Positions 11,281-22,060 of a DNA stretch of 64,000 nt are shown here, one piece after another (the stretch's first letter is position 1; each line of letters opens with the position of its first letter). Both the position numbers and the translations under genes were made by a program. The stretch lies in contig NC_090729.1 of assembly GCF_036898095.1 (NCBI RefSeq), positions 69,173,224 through 69,237,223 on the forward strand, in the 5' to 3' direction. The notes beneath the pieces were generated by a model. It did not search any database. It was not told where the DNA came from and saw only the letters and a program-made list of their open reading frames with translations. This DNA is from Palaemon carinicauda. Lineage: Eukaryota > Arthropoda > Malacostraca > Decapoda > Palaemonidae.

Positions 11281-13357
11281 ATGTCGAAGGACTTATGGGT
11301 TCATCAGGCCTTGATCGACGAACAGACGTTTCCCTCCGTGGTTTCGGGTGTACCCACTCACGTAGCCGACGTGATCACCCCACCCACACAAAGACGAGAG
11401 AGCCCATTTATTCCTCGTCTGCGGAAGAGGTTTCTCGCAGAAACCATGGACCAAATCTTGCAGCTTTTAAGTGCAAGTCGGTCCCTTCCGCGCAAGTCCA
11501 ACGGCCTAGGTGTAGCCACTGCCACTGGGTCAGTTCGGACTTGCTGCAGTACGACAACTGCACACCTCCCAGAGAGGCAAGGTGGTACCGCAACAGGCAG
11601 TAACTCCGTCTGTTGCCGCACCAGCTGTTTTAGACCCTCAGTCTCAACGGACAGTAGCTCCGTTTGTTGTTGTCTTTCATAGACCCTAGTGGTCCATGCT
11701 GCAGACTATACAGTCTCAGCTTGCTCCTTCATACAGGAGTATCATGCTGGAAGGTTGACAATGCAGCCTGTTAACTTACAACCCGCCGAGGTTGTGCGCT
11801 CAGCAGATACTGCGGCTGCCTGCTCCCACCCTCCACCTGTGAGAGCTCCACCTCCGATGCGCAGTCCACCCTGCCAGACGCATGTTCTTGCTGCGCCTCC
11901 TGCTTTCATGCGTGAGTTGCCGCATCGGGAGTTGCCGGGTTCCAGCACTATGAGGCAACCTCCTCAACCCATGAAGCAGGAGCCTCATGCTATGCGGCAT
12001 CCTCCTCAACCCATGAGGCAGGAGCCTCATGCTATGCGGCAACCTCCTCTACCCATGAGGCAGGAGTCTCATGCTATGCGGCATCCTCCTCAACCCATGA
12101 GGCAGGAGCCTCATGCTATGCGGCATCCTCCTCAACCCATGAGGCAGGAGCCTCATGCTATGAGGAGCCTCATGCTATGCGGCATCCTCCTCAACCCATG
12201 AGGCAGGAGCCTCATGCTATGCGGCAACCTCCTCTACCCATGAGGCAGGAGCCTCATGCTATGCGGCATCCTCCTCAACCCATGAGGCAGGAGCCTCATG
12301 CTATGCGGCATCCTCCTCAACCCATGAGGCAGGAGCCTCATGCTATGAGGAGCCTCATGCTATGCGGCATCCTCCTCAACCCATGAGGCAGGAGCCTCAT
12401 GCTATGCGGCAACCTCCTCAACCCATGAGGCAGGAGCCTCATACTATGCGGCATCCTCCTCAACCCATGCGGCATGAGCCTCATCCCTTGCAGCATGAGC
12501 CTCATCCCATGCAGCATGAGCCTCATACCATGCAGCATGAGCCTCATCCCATGCAGCATAAGCCGCATGCCATGCAACATGCTCTGCATACCTTACAGCA
12601 TGCTCTGCATACAGCATGCTCTGCATTCCTTAAAGCATGCTCTGCATACCTTACAGCATGCTCTGCATACTATGCTCTGCATACAGCATGCTCTGCATAC
12701 CTTACAACATGCTCTGCATTCCTTACAGCATGCTCTGCATACAGCATGCTCTGCATACCTTACCGCATGCTCCTCAGTCACACATCTTTGGTTATTGCCA
12801 ACTCACAAGACTGTCAAGCAGTTTCATAACGTTGCCTTCTGGTCTGCTGCTTTTGCACCAGTGAAACCCTCACTGAGAGAACTTAGCTTTTCTCGGATAT
12901 GGTTCCTGTAGATGAGAAAGTGCTATTCTCCCTCCTTCTGATATTCCCTTGAGGACTCTGTCATTTGGAGAGGAGCCTTAAGCTGCTTAGCCTCCTATGG
13001 ACTTTTATTTAAGCATAACATGCTTCCAGGGAGGGTAATGGTTCCGCTTCAGTCGCTAACCCCGTCTGTTGCCACACCTGCTCCCATAGACCTTGAGCTT
13101 TGTTGCAAGACATGCAGTCCAAGCTTAGTCCTTGTTAGAGGATTTTTTGTTTACGGAGTCAGTGTGTCACTGGGAAGACGTTCAACAACCAGCAGAGGTG
13201 ACTTGTTGTGACGCAGTGCGGCAACCTCAGCAACCCGATAAGGAGTTGTCTGTACTACCCAGACAGTCTAGACAGTTTCGGGTTGTCGCTGTACTTCCTC
13301 GCTTCCCCATGGTTGACAGTTCACAGACTGTGCAGCAGTACCATGATCTTGTGTCCG
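11281..13357 (+). pseudogene. Gag-like ORF1 of B1, broken and rearranged
   Basis: ATG 11281 opens a 134-residue frame; the matching ATG in C is at 19869. Frames then shift through a large in-frame-like repeat array. Further on, 12946-13018 matches C 20868-20945, while 13075-13355 matches C 20225-20735, which lies upstream in C. The gag segments are thus out of order or partly duplicated, as expected from template switching. The C-terminal capsid-like part present in C (21047-21409) is missing. I recognise no enzymatic domain; role assigned by position. Confidence 0.6.
11950..12775 (+). repeat. Hierarchical 21/42-bp coding minisatellite in B1 gag
   Basis: Three adjoining arrays share one 21-bp (7-codon) period. 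First come 42-bp units encoding PPQPMRQEPHAMRH-type peptides (11950-12466). Next are 21-bp units encoding MQHEPHP (12467-12570). Last are 21-bp units encoding HALHTLQ (12571-12775). A 12-nt interruption recurs about 186 bp apart (near 12160 and 12346), giving a higher-order period. Copy number differs from B2. Confidence 0.92.
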
Positions 13358-13621
13358 GCTCCGTCAGACGACTGGCTTTTAAGAGCTCCCACAAGTCGTC
13401 GCTGTCTGGAGAATCTCAGATGGACTATGGATCTGACCAAGGAATTGGGCCTCCTGGTCAATTTAGAGGAGTCCCAGCTCGTCCCATCCCAGACCATTGT
13501 CTACCTGGGTATGGAGCTTCAGAGTCGAGCTTTTCGGGCTTTTCCGTCGGCCCCAAGGATCTACCAAGCCCTAGAATGCATCCAGAGCATGCTGAGAAGG
13601 AACCGATGCTCAGTCAGGTAG
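13358..13621 (+). pseudogene. Truncated RT of B1, from the DDW box onward
   Basis: Only the RT C-terminal part remains: DDWLLRAP, then LGLLVNLEES and IVYLGMELQ, the palm-to-thumb signature seen in A, D and G. Fingers and motif A (LDLQDAYF in C) are absent. The deletion joint lies at about 13355, where gag sequence runs directly into the DDW box. Relative to C this removes roughly 1 kb. B2 has the same joint. Confidence 0.85.
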
Positions 13622-14798
13622 TGGATGAGTCTAACAGGGACACTTTCATCGCTGGCCCTGTTCATCGAGTTAGGGAGACTCCACCTCCGCCCCCTTCAGT
13701 ATCATCTAGCTGCTCACTGGATAAAGGACATGACGCTAGAGACGGTCTCAGTTCCTGTTTCCGAAGAGAGGAGGTCTACTCTAACGTGGTGAAAGAACAG
13801 CTTTCTTCTCAAGGAAGGTCTACCTTTGGCTGTTCAGAAACCCGACCGCCGTCTCTTCTCGGACGCATCAGACACGGGCTGGGGTGCGACTTTGGACGGA
13901 CAGGAATGCTCGGGAACATGGAATCAGGAGCAAAGGACACTTCACATCAATTGCAAGGAGCTGTTGGCGGTTCATCTGGCCTTGATAAACTTCAAGTCCC
14001 TCCAGCTTAACAAGGTGGTGGAGGTGGACTCTGACAACACTACAGCCTTGGCTTACATCTCCAAGCAGGGAGGGACTCATTCGTGGAAGTTGTTCTAGAT
14101 CGCAAGGGACCTCCTCATCTGGTCAAAAGATCGAAAGCTCACGCTGGTAACGAGGTTCATTCAGGGCGATATGAATGTCATGGCAGATCGCCTCAGCCGG
14201 AAGGGTCAGGTCATCCCCACAGAGTGGACCCTTCACAAGAATGTTTGCAGCAGACTTTGGGCCCTGTGGGGTCAGCCAACCATAGATCTGTTCGCTACCT
14301 CGATAACCTAGAGGCTCCCGTTGTATTGTTCTCCGATTCCAGACCCAGCAGCAGTTCACGTGGATGCTTTTCTGCTGGATTGGTCCCATCTCGACCTGTA
14401 TGCATTCCCGCCGTTCAGGATTGTCAACAGGGTACTTCAGAAGTTCGCCTCTCGCAAAGGGACACGGCTGACGTTGGTTGGCTCCCCTCTGGCCCGCGAG
14501 AGAATGGTTCATAGAGGTACTGCAATGGCTGGTCGACATTCCCAGGACTCTTCCTCTAGGAGTGGACCTTCTACGTCAACCTCACGTAAAGAAGGTACAC
14601 CCAAACCTCCACGCTCTTCGTCTGACTGCCTTCAGACTATCGAAAGACTCTCAAGAGCTAGGGGCTTTTCGAAGGAGGCAGCCAGAGCGATTGCCAGAGC
14701 AAGGAGGACATCCACTCTCAGAGTCTATCAGTCTAAAGGGGAAGTCTTCCGAAGCTGGTACAAGGCCAATGCAGTTTCCTCAACCAGTACCACTGTAA
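13622..14798 (+). pseudogene. RNase H and methyltransferase-like region of B1
   Basis: RNase H motifs are LFSDASDTGWGA, NCKELLAV, VDSDNTTALAYIS and NVMADRLSR, so all four acidic positions can be seen. A frame change near 14095 and a TAG near 14309 break the ORF. The following block (DLFAT, YCSPIPDP, DAFLLDW, LYAFPPF, APLWPAREWF) is the same MT-like region as in family I, again with FPPF. Its end overlaps the YR frame. Confidence 0.85.
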
Positions 14799-15694
14799 CC
14801 CAGATTGCTGACTTCCTGTTACATCTAAGGAACGTAAGATCCCTTTCAGCTCCTACGATCAAGGGTTACAGAAGTATGTTGGCAGCGGTTTTCCGCCACA
14901 GAGGCTTGGATCTTTCCACCAACAAAGATCTACAGGACCTCCTTAGGTCTTTTGAGACCTCAAAGGAACGTCGGTTGTCCACTCCAGGCTGGAATCTAGA
15001 CGTGGTCCTAAGGTTCCTTATGTCATCAAGATTTGAACCTCTCCAATCAGCCTCTTTTAGGACCTCACATTAAAAACTCTTTTCCTCGTGTGCTTGGCAA
15101 CAGCTAAAAGAGTAAGTGAGATCCACGCCTTCAGCAGGAACATAGTTTTCACATCTGAAACGGCTACATGTTCCTTGCAGCTCGGTTTTTTGCTAAAACA
15201 AGCTTCCTTCACGTCCTTGGCCTAAGTCATTCGAGATCCCAAGCCTATCCAACTTGGTGGGGAACGAACTGGAGAGAGTACTTTGCCCAGTTAGAGCTCT
15301 TAGGTACTATCTAAAAAGGTCATAACCTTTACGAGGACAATCAGAAGCCTTATGGTGTGCTATCAAGAAGCCTTCTCTTCCAAGGTCTAAGAACTCAGTT
15401 TCTTACTAAATCAGGCTTCTGATTAGGGAAGCACATTCTCATCTGAAGGCAGAAGACCTTGCTTTGCTGAAGGTAAGGACACATGAAGTGAGAGCTGTGG
15501 CTACTTCAGTGGCCTTCAAACAGAACCGTTCTCTGCAGAGTGTTATGGATGCAACCTATTGGAGAAGCAAGTCAGTGTTCGCATCATTCTATCTCAAAGA
15601 TGTCCAGTCTCTTTACGAGAACTGCTACACCCCGGGACCATTCGTAGCAACGAATGCAGTAGTAGGCGGGGGCTCAGCCACTACATTCCCATAA
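14508..15694 (+). pseudogene. Tyrosine recombinase of B1, broken
   Basis: The core-binding domain (LQTIERLSRARGFSKEAARAI onward) is intact to about 15070. AKRVSEIHAF with Arg I follows at about 15110 in another frame. The C-terminal part (15464-15694) holds HEVR and the nucleophile in ASFYLKDV. Between 15070 and 15460 several stops and shifts destroy the frame, including TAA after SFRTSH. B2 carries the same lesions, so neither copy makes a full YR. Confidence 0.88.
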
Positions 15695-16082
15695 TCCCAT
15701 AACCTTTTTTAACCTTTCTCTTGAATACTTTTTATGGGTTGTACGGTCGGCTAAGAAGCCTTCCACATCCTTGTTGATTTGGCGGGTGGTCAATTCTTTC
15801 TTGAGAAGCGCCGAGGTTAAAGGTTGTGATGAGGTCCTTTAATATGGGTTGCAGCCCTTTATACTTCAGCACCTAAGAGTCGTTCAGCATCCTAAGAGGA
15901 CCGCTACGCTCAGTAAGGAAGACGTACTTAATAAAGGCAGAGTAATGGTTCAAGTCGTCTTCCTTACCAGGTACTTATTTATTTTATGTTATTTTTGAAT
16001 AACTAATAAAATGAAATACGGGATACTTAGCTTCTTTGTTAACATGTATGCTGGTCTCCACCCACCACCCTGGGTGTGAATC

Positions 16083-16172
16083 AGCTACATGATCATCGGG
16101 TAAGATTAATATTGAAAAATGTTATTTTCATTAGTAAAATAAATTTTTGAATATACTTACCCGATGATCATG
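16083..16172 (+). other. Internal complementary region (circle-junction template) of B1
   Basis: Reads as reverse complement of the left end (AGCTACATGATCATCGGG to AATATTG), then AAAAAT (16115-16120), then reverse complement of the right end. This is the DIRS ICR, which in the known DIRS-1 mechanism templates completion of the termini and circularisation. Confidence 0.92.
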
Positions 16173-16215
16173 ATTTAATTGACCCACCCTTCCTCCCCAT
16201 AGAGAACCAGTGGAC

Positions 16216-16376
16216 CGAGGAAAAAATTGAGGTGGTGTTGACAAGAAGTACTGGAGTACCTGACCACAGATGGCGCTGTTGTGTACACCCCCACCTGTAT
16301 AGCGATCGCTGGCGTATCACGACCGTAGATTTCTGTCGGGCAACAGAGTTGACAGCTACATGATCATCGGGTAAGT
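16216..16376 (+). repeat. Right inverted terminal repeat of B1
   Basis: Inverse of 9995-10158. It is followed by about 40 bp unique to the right end (to 16415), also represented in reverse in the ICR. Confidence 0.92.
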
Positions 16377-16571
16377 ATATTCAAAAATTTATTTTACTAA
16401 TGAAAATAACATTTTAAGTACTGTTCCCTTCTTTCTTTTCTTTACAGATCACGGCACTTGCCTTCTTTGCTATTGCATATGTATTTTAACATTTTTCTCC
16501 ATACTTCATAAGCTAATATTACTCTCCAGCATTGGCGAATAAAAAAAATATATAGCCAACACATTTTTACT

Positions 16572-16800
16572 GCAGGTAAACCATGCTTCCTTGTGTTCCT
16601 AGTATTAAATTAATACTGTCACATACCCATACCCTGACGAGGTGGTATTGGGAGAGTCCTAGCCTTGAGTTCCATCTAAAGAACTCCAGGTCAACTTCCT
16701 AGGACGTGTCACACTGCATACCTTCACACACAGCTTATGTAGGCTGCAGCACTTGCACAGTAAGATGCTAGCGAGGTGCAGGGACTCCTTATTATTGAGT
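16572..16800 (+). mobile_element. Element A, 3' region segment between the two nested insertions
   Basis: Matches 57568-57800 of element G (GCAGGTAAACCATGCTTCC onward to GACTCCTTATTATTGAGT). Non-coding 3' region of A. Confidence 0.9.
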
Positions 16801-18099
16801 AGCTCAAGTCCCACTGATTACCACCCAATTTCCATAACTCCCATATTATCTAAAGTTTTTGAACGTCTTCTGGCAAAACGTCTTAATAGGTTTGCTGAAG
16901 GTAATCATCTACTCCCTAGTTTGCAATTTGGTTTTAGTAAAGGCCTTGGAGCATGTGATGCCCTTCTTACAATCTCCAATGCTGTATAGAAATCCCTTGA
17001 TTGTGGTCGGGAAGTTTGTATGATTGGCCTTGATTTTAGTGCTGCCTTTGACCGTGTTAATCATGAGGCTCTTGTTTTCAAACTGAAACAGTTGGGAGTG
17101 GGTGGGTCGTTTCTTAGCATTATTATTGAATTTTTAAGTAATAGTTCTCAAAGAGTTGTTGTTGATGAGCACCATAGTGATTATAGGAATGTGATATCTG
17201 GTGTTCCACAGGGTAGTGTTCTTGGCCCATTACTTTTCATACTATATACACATGACATGTGGTTTGGCCAAGAAAACAAGCTTGTTGCATATGCAGATGA
17301 TGCTACTCTCTTTGCAGCAATTCCATCCCCTGAATGTAGATCTGGGGTTGGTAAATCCCTTAATAGAGATTTAGCTAGAATTAGTGCATGGTGCAAATTA
17401 TGGGGTATGAAGTTGAATCCTAACAAACCTCAAAGTATGATTGTAAGTAGGTCAAGGACGGTGGCTCCTCAACATCCGGATCTCAGTATTGATAATGTTT
17501 CTTTAAATATGTATGACTCTTTCAAAATTTTAGGTGTGATTCTCGACAGTAAATTTACTTTTGAGAAACATATAAGGTCTGTGTCTTCTTCAGTTGCACA
17601 AAAAATAGGCTTATTGAGAAAGTCTTTCAAGATTTTCGGTGATCAATCTATTCTGAAGAAGTGTTTTAATTCTTTCATTCTACCTTGTTTTGAGTATTGT
17701 TCTCCTGTCTGGTGTTCAGCTGCTGATTCTCATCTTAATTTGTTGGACAGAAACTTACGGTCTATTAAATTTCTTATTCCTGATCTAGATATTAATCTCT
17801 GGCACCGTCGTTCAAGTAGTTCATTATGCATGTTGCATAAGATTTTTCATAACTCTGACCATCCTTTACATTCAGATCTCCCAGGACAATTCTATCCTGT
17901 TCGTAATACTAGGCAGGCAGTTAATTCTAATAGCCAGGCCTTCTCCATCACGTGGCTCAATACTACGCAGTACTCTAGAAGTTTTATTCCAGCTGTGACC
18001 AAGTTGTGGAATGATCTTCCTAATCGGGTGGTTGAATCAGTAGAACTTCAAAAGTTCAAAGTTGGAGCAAATGCTTTTTTGTTGACCAGGCGGACATGA
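16801..18099 (+). pseudogene. LINE reverse transcriptase, C-terminal two-thirds
   Basis: RT motifs in order: PISITPILSKVFERLL, GLDFSAAFDRVNH (motif A), SGVPQGSVLGPLLF, and AYADDATLF (catalytic YADD near 17290). The C-terminal region ends at TGA 18097. One in-frame TAG at 16987-16989, CAG in the other copy, interrupts the frame. The endonuclease and N-terminal 2A part are missing through truncation. Not functional. Confidence 0.92.
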
Positions 18100-18269
18100 G
18101 TCTTTTTATAGTTTATTTATTGCATATTTGTTTTTGTTGTTGTTAATAGTTTATATATGACATGTCTGTTTTGACGTTATTACTTATTTTAGAATTATTT
18201 ATTGTTAATTTGTTCTCTTCATTTATTTATTTCCTTATTTCCTTTCCTCACTGGGCTATTTTTAAATAT

Positions 18270-18442
18270 TAAACTTAGCCGGTGAATATATAATAGCTGA
18301 CGTCTCCGACGGCTCGACAGAATTCAAAAACTCGCGAGCGATCGCCATGAAGGTAGCGGGTGTGCCCACCAGCACCGACTATCGGCCAGATACCGCATAT
18401 ACATGTAAACAGCTCCAGTTCTTCTCTGTCGGTTTCATCGAC
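18270..18442 (+). repeat. Left inverted terminal repeat of C
   Basis: Inverse of about 24457-24620, from TTAGCCGGTGAATATATAATAG to CAGTTCTTCTC. Contains GCGATCGC, as in B1 and B2. Confidence 0.9.
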
Positions 18443-19060
18443 AAGTCGATTCCACTCGCTATTATGACCTCGAGTTTTCTACCGAATTGGTGAAGTACTT
18501 GGTTTTGGTTTTATTGCTTTCGCCGTGTTGGATTATTCAATACTATCCTCAAAAGAAATGCTTTTGAAAGGAGGGTAAAAGTGTTTTGCCCTTGCTCTTT
18601 TATCTCTGGTTTTTTCCATAGAGTAAAGATGGCCGACCCTTCCCTTAGTGTACGGAAGTGTGTTTTAGGCTTTTAGCAATTATCTTATCACGTTATAAAT
18701 TGTTGTTAATTATAGATTTTCCTCTATATATTTTATATCTCACCCGCCTTTATTAGGCCTCTTCGATTAGCTTTCCATTTATACTAAACATCAAGATAAA
18801 TTTTATGTTTTGTTTATATGCGGCCTTACCTATTCCTCCCCTAGTCCGAGAGTAGGCGGTCCTAACTTGGAAACCGAAGTTAAACAACGTTGAGCCCATT
18901 CAACTTTTATTTTCGTTAAGTTTAAATCATTTGCTCTGTAAGAGTTATGAAATGAATATTTTTTTTTAGTAGATATTTTATGAAAGATTTTCTTTGAATA
19001 GTCTTCGTGCTGTTTCAAAGATGAACTAACGTTTGGTTTATTTATGCTACGCAGTTTGCG

Positions 19061-19079
19061 CTCTATCGTTACGATAGAG
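19061..19079 (+). promoter_or_regulatory. Conserved leader hairpin of C
   Basis: CTCTATCG-TTA-CGATAGAG, identical to the hairpins in B1 and B2, and followed by the same TCACGGTTTCAC block. A GA-rich microsatellite lies downstream at about 19287-19330. Confidence 0.55.
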
Positions 19080-19868
19080 AAAGAGAGAATCACGGTTTCA
19101 CTTTGCAGAAAGAGTAAATCGATTTTGACGTTTTGTTCATTCTTCTTTCAAACTGAAGTGTTTTAAATACTAATTTAAAGGAACTTGTTAATTTTCAATT
19201 TCTTAGTCCTTTCAGTTTTTTCCTTTGGTCAAATAACCTGTTTATTGACGAAGGGTGAGTGGGCATTTCTCTTCTATGTGAAATCAAGAGAGAGAGAGAG
19301 AGAGACGGAGAGAGAGAGAGGAAGAGAGAACGTTCCGATCTTTATTCTCGTCCCAAGCGAGTAACGTTGTTCTCGATTCAGTTTTTTACTCTCGTCCTTA
19401 GTCTCTGTACGGGGAGAAAGGATAAAACGTTTTTAGTTTTTATTCTCGTCCAAAGGCACTGTACGGTGAGAGATTGAAAACGTAGTTTTTAATGAACTAG
19501 TGTTTAGTCTCCTCCCCAGTCACTGATCCTTTTAACTTTATATATTTCCGTTTTATTCGATATATATGTTTACTGATTTTTGCTTGTATTAATGTGCTTA
19601 CATTATACGACTCATTTCGCAATTATAACCTTTTGATGTAGGGGAGAATTGCGTGCTTTAGGTAGAAATCAGTTTTATTTATGCCTAATGTGAAATTATT
19701 GAAAAATACGATTTCAGTGAAGTAAGTGCAAAAACAGAAAATCGTAGTGATAAAGTGATAATTGCGCAAAGTGTTTTTTAGTGTTGCGACCGAGGGTTCG
19801 TCTGTTCGTGCTTGTCGTTCACCTAGTCCGAGACCTCTTTCAGGCTCCCATGCTACCAGGGAGAAGTA

Positions 19869-21409
19869 ATGTCGTAGGACTTATGGGGACGAGAGGCTTT
19901 AACCAACGAACAAACGTTCCCTCTATGGTATCGGGCGTGTCTAGCAAGATCGCCCCTACCATAAGACGAGCGAGGCTGTTTTTCTCCTCGTCATCCGAAG
20001 GCTTCTCACAAAAGAAACCTTGGAGCAAAGTTTCTAGACCCTTAAAGCGGAAGTCAGTCCCTTCAGGACAGGTCCAGCGTCCTGGCTGTAGCCATGGGGA
20101 CAGGTCTGACCCTTTGCAGTCGTCGGAAGACGGTTCGCCTATTAAACGCAAGCGTAACACGGGGTCCGAGGGTCGCGGTAAAGGCAATGTTTTGCCAACA
20201 GACGTTACCGTCGTCTCGGCCCGTTCCGACTCCTGTTGATTCTAAATGGGTTGTCCTGCAGGACATGCAGACTAAGCTTGCCTCCCTTATGGAGAAGTAT
20301 GACGTTGAGCAGGTTCACGATGAATCTTCGCTTTCGAGTCGCCGTTACACTAAACGAGACTCTGGCCGTCAGCCGCCCAAATGAGTATTTACTCGTCCTT
20401 TTGACGTTATGAAACGTGATGTCGGTAGTTTGTCACGTCAGTCACGTGACTTGGATCCTCACTTGCTGCAGTCCCGTGTTGACTTTCAGCCGCTGCCGCA
20501 GCCTCGTGTTGACGTTCAGCCGCTGCCGCAGTCTCGTGTTGACGTTCAGGACGTTCACCAACCAGCTAAGTTGCCTTGTTTTGACGTTGAACGTCAAGCA
20601 CCGCAGTCAAGAGTTGTTTTAACTGCTCTATCTAGGCAGTCAAGGCAGTCTCGACTTGACGTCGAGCGTCCTCCCGCACCTGTTGTTGTTGCTGGTCAGT
20701 CCTTTAAGCAGTTACATGACGTAGCGTCCTTGACTGCTACTGATGCTCCTTTGCGTGTGGACTCTGCTTGTCAAGCATTGCCACCACGGCAGGTCTCTCC
20801 CTTGCTTGAGACTCGGCAATTGTCGGACGAGGTTCCTTCAGATGAGGAAGTTGCTGATCCCCCTCCTACTGATATTCCCTTGGGGACTTTGTCAGACGGA
20901 GAGGAGCCTAAAGCTGCTCAGCCCTCTATGGACTTTAAATAAATCATGCTGATTTTTAAGGATCTTTGTCCGGACCATTTTGTAACTGCTGCTCCTCGTT
21001 CGCCTAAACGTCAGAGTTTACACTAGGCCTAGCTACTTCGAAGCCGTTGTTTTCTAAGCTAGTGCTCTCTTGCTCTTCTAAGAGAGCTTTACGTTTGCTA
21101 GGCGACTGGTTGATCACCAGGAGGAGTTTGGGGGAGACAGCCTTTGCTTTCCCTCCTTTTAAACTAGCTTATAGAGCGAGCGTCTGGTATGACACGGGAG
21201 AAGTTCTCGGCTTGGGAGTTCCTGCCTCTGCCCAGAGAGACTTCTCAAGCCTCATAGACTCTCCCCAGCGCCTGGCCATGAGACGCTCCAAGATTTTATG
21301 GTCGGCTTCAGAGCTAGACCATCTCCTGTTAGGAGTTTTTCGAGCGTTTGAAGTTTTGCTGTACAATTATGTCATGCATGAACAAGGCTATCAGGGATGG
21401 CTCCAATGA
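19869..21409 (+). pseudogene. Gag-like ORF1 of C, broken
   Basis: The ATG matching B1 lies at 19869, but the third codon is TAG. Further frames hold a basic segment (to 20240), a stretch with VLQDMQTKLASLMEKY (to 20384), a 178-residue frame with repeated SRVDVQPLPQ-like units (20409-20942), and a final conserved helical frame (21047-21409) that resembles the capsid-like end of Gag. At least three shifts or stops separate these. No enzyme motif; assigned by position and by likeness to B1. Confidence 0.6.
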
Positions 21410-21487
21410 TCTGACAGCCATGTTCTCTGCAGGAACAAGACTATCAGGGATGGCTCCAATGATCTGGCAGCCACGTTCACTGCAGGA
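21380..21487 (+). repeat. Tandem duplication of about 53 bp in C
   Basis: AACAAGGCTATCAGGGATGG to CTCTGCAGG is followed at once by a second copy starting AACAAGACTATCAGG. The two copies differ at a few bases. The duplication lies between the Gag-like and RT regions and shifts the frame. Confidence 0.85.
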
Positions 21488-22060
21488 GTACTTAAGATGT
21501 AAGTGCGCTCAATGTGTTCATTGTCAAGACAAACTTCACGATGAAGACCACCAAGCTGTCTTGACAACATTAAGGGAAGGCGACTGGATGGTCTCTCTCG
21601 ACCTTCAGGATGCATACTTCCACATCCCGATTCATCCAAACTTTCAACTACATCTGAGGTTTGTGGACGGGAAAGTAATGTACCACTGTCGAGCACTGTA
21701 CTCCGACCTCATTCCTGCTCCTCTTGTTTTTACAAGGCCCTTGCAAAATGTAGCAAGCTTTCTACATTTTTTGAGGATTCAGAGCCTCCCTTTATTTTGA
21801 CGACTGGCTAATCAGGGCGTCGTCATTATATCGCTGTCTGGAGAGCCTCTAATGGACATTAGACCTAACCAAGGAGCTAGGTCTCATAGTGAACGTAGAG
21901 AAGTCGTAACTTACAGTATCCCATCCCAGACTATTCTTTTATTGGGAATGGAGATACAGTGTCTGATTTTTCGGCCCTTTTCGTCTCCCGCAAGAATGGA
22001 ACAAGCTCTGTTAAAGGTCCTTCACTTGCAAGAGAAAAACGGTTGCTCTGTAAGAGTTTG
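21488..22060 (+). pseudogene. Reverse transcriptase of C, damaged
   Basis: Motif A is present (GDWMVSLDLQDAYFHIPIHP, about 21580-21640), as is the DDW box (FDDWLI, near 21797-21815). The thumb-side IVYLGMELQ motif of B1 appears as ILLLGMEIQ at about 21935. A frame change just before the DDW box and another near 21850 break it. C keeps the part that B1 and B2 have lost. Confidence 0.85.

Larger units (their letters stand above)
9980..16415 (+). mobile_element. Element B1: internally deleted family II DIRS element
   Basis: A complete-ended DIRS-type element of about 6.4 kb: ITRs, a long leader, a repeat-rich Gag-like region, a truncated RT, RNase H, MT-like domain, YR remnants, ICR and right ITR. 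B2 at 33153-39644 is nearly identical, including the same frame lesions. The RT lacks everything before the YLDDW region, so the element cannot be autonomous. It integrated into the unplaced segment at a T-run (left flank AATTAC, right flank AAGTACTG) with no clear target duplication. Confidence 0.9.

Noticed and set aside
12338..12626. Antisense ORFs over the repeat arrays (for example 12338-12589 and 29681-30301)
   Set aside because: They are by-products of short-period repeats with no stop in any frame; no start context or conservation independent of the sense frame.
11950..12775. CRISPR-like array
   Set aside because: No unique spacers between repeats, 21/42-bp direct tandem units, eukaryotic context.
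9115..16571. B1 plus LINE derivative as one composite transposon
   Set aside because: B1 has its own complete ends and splits the unplaced segment, so it is a later separate insertion.
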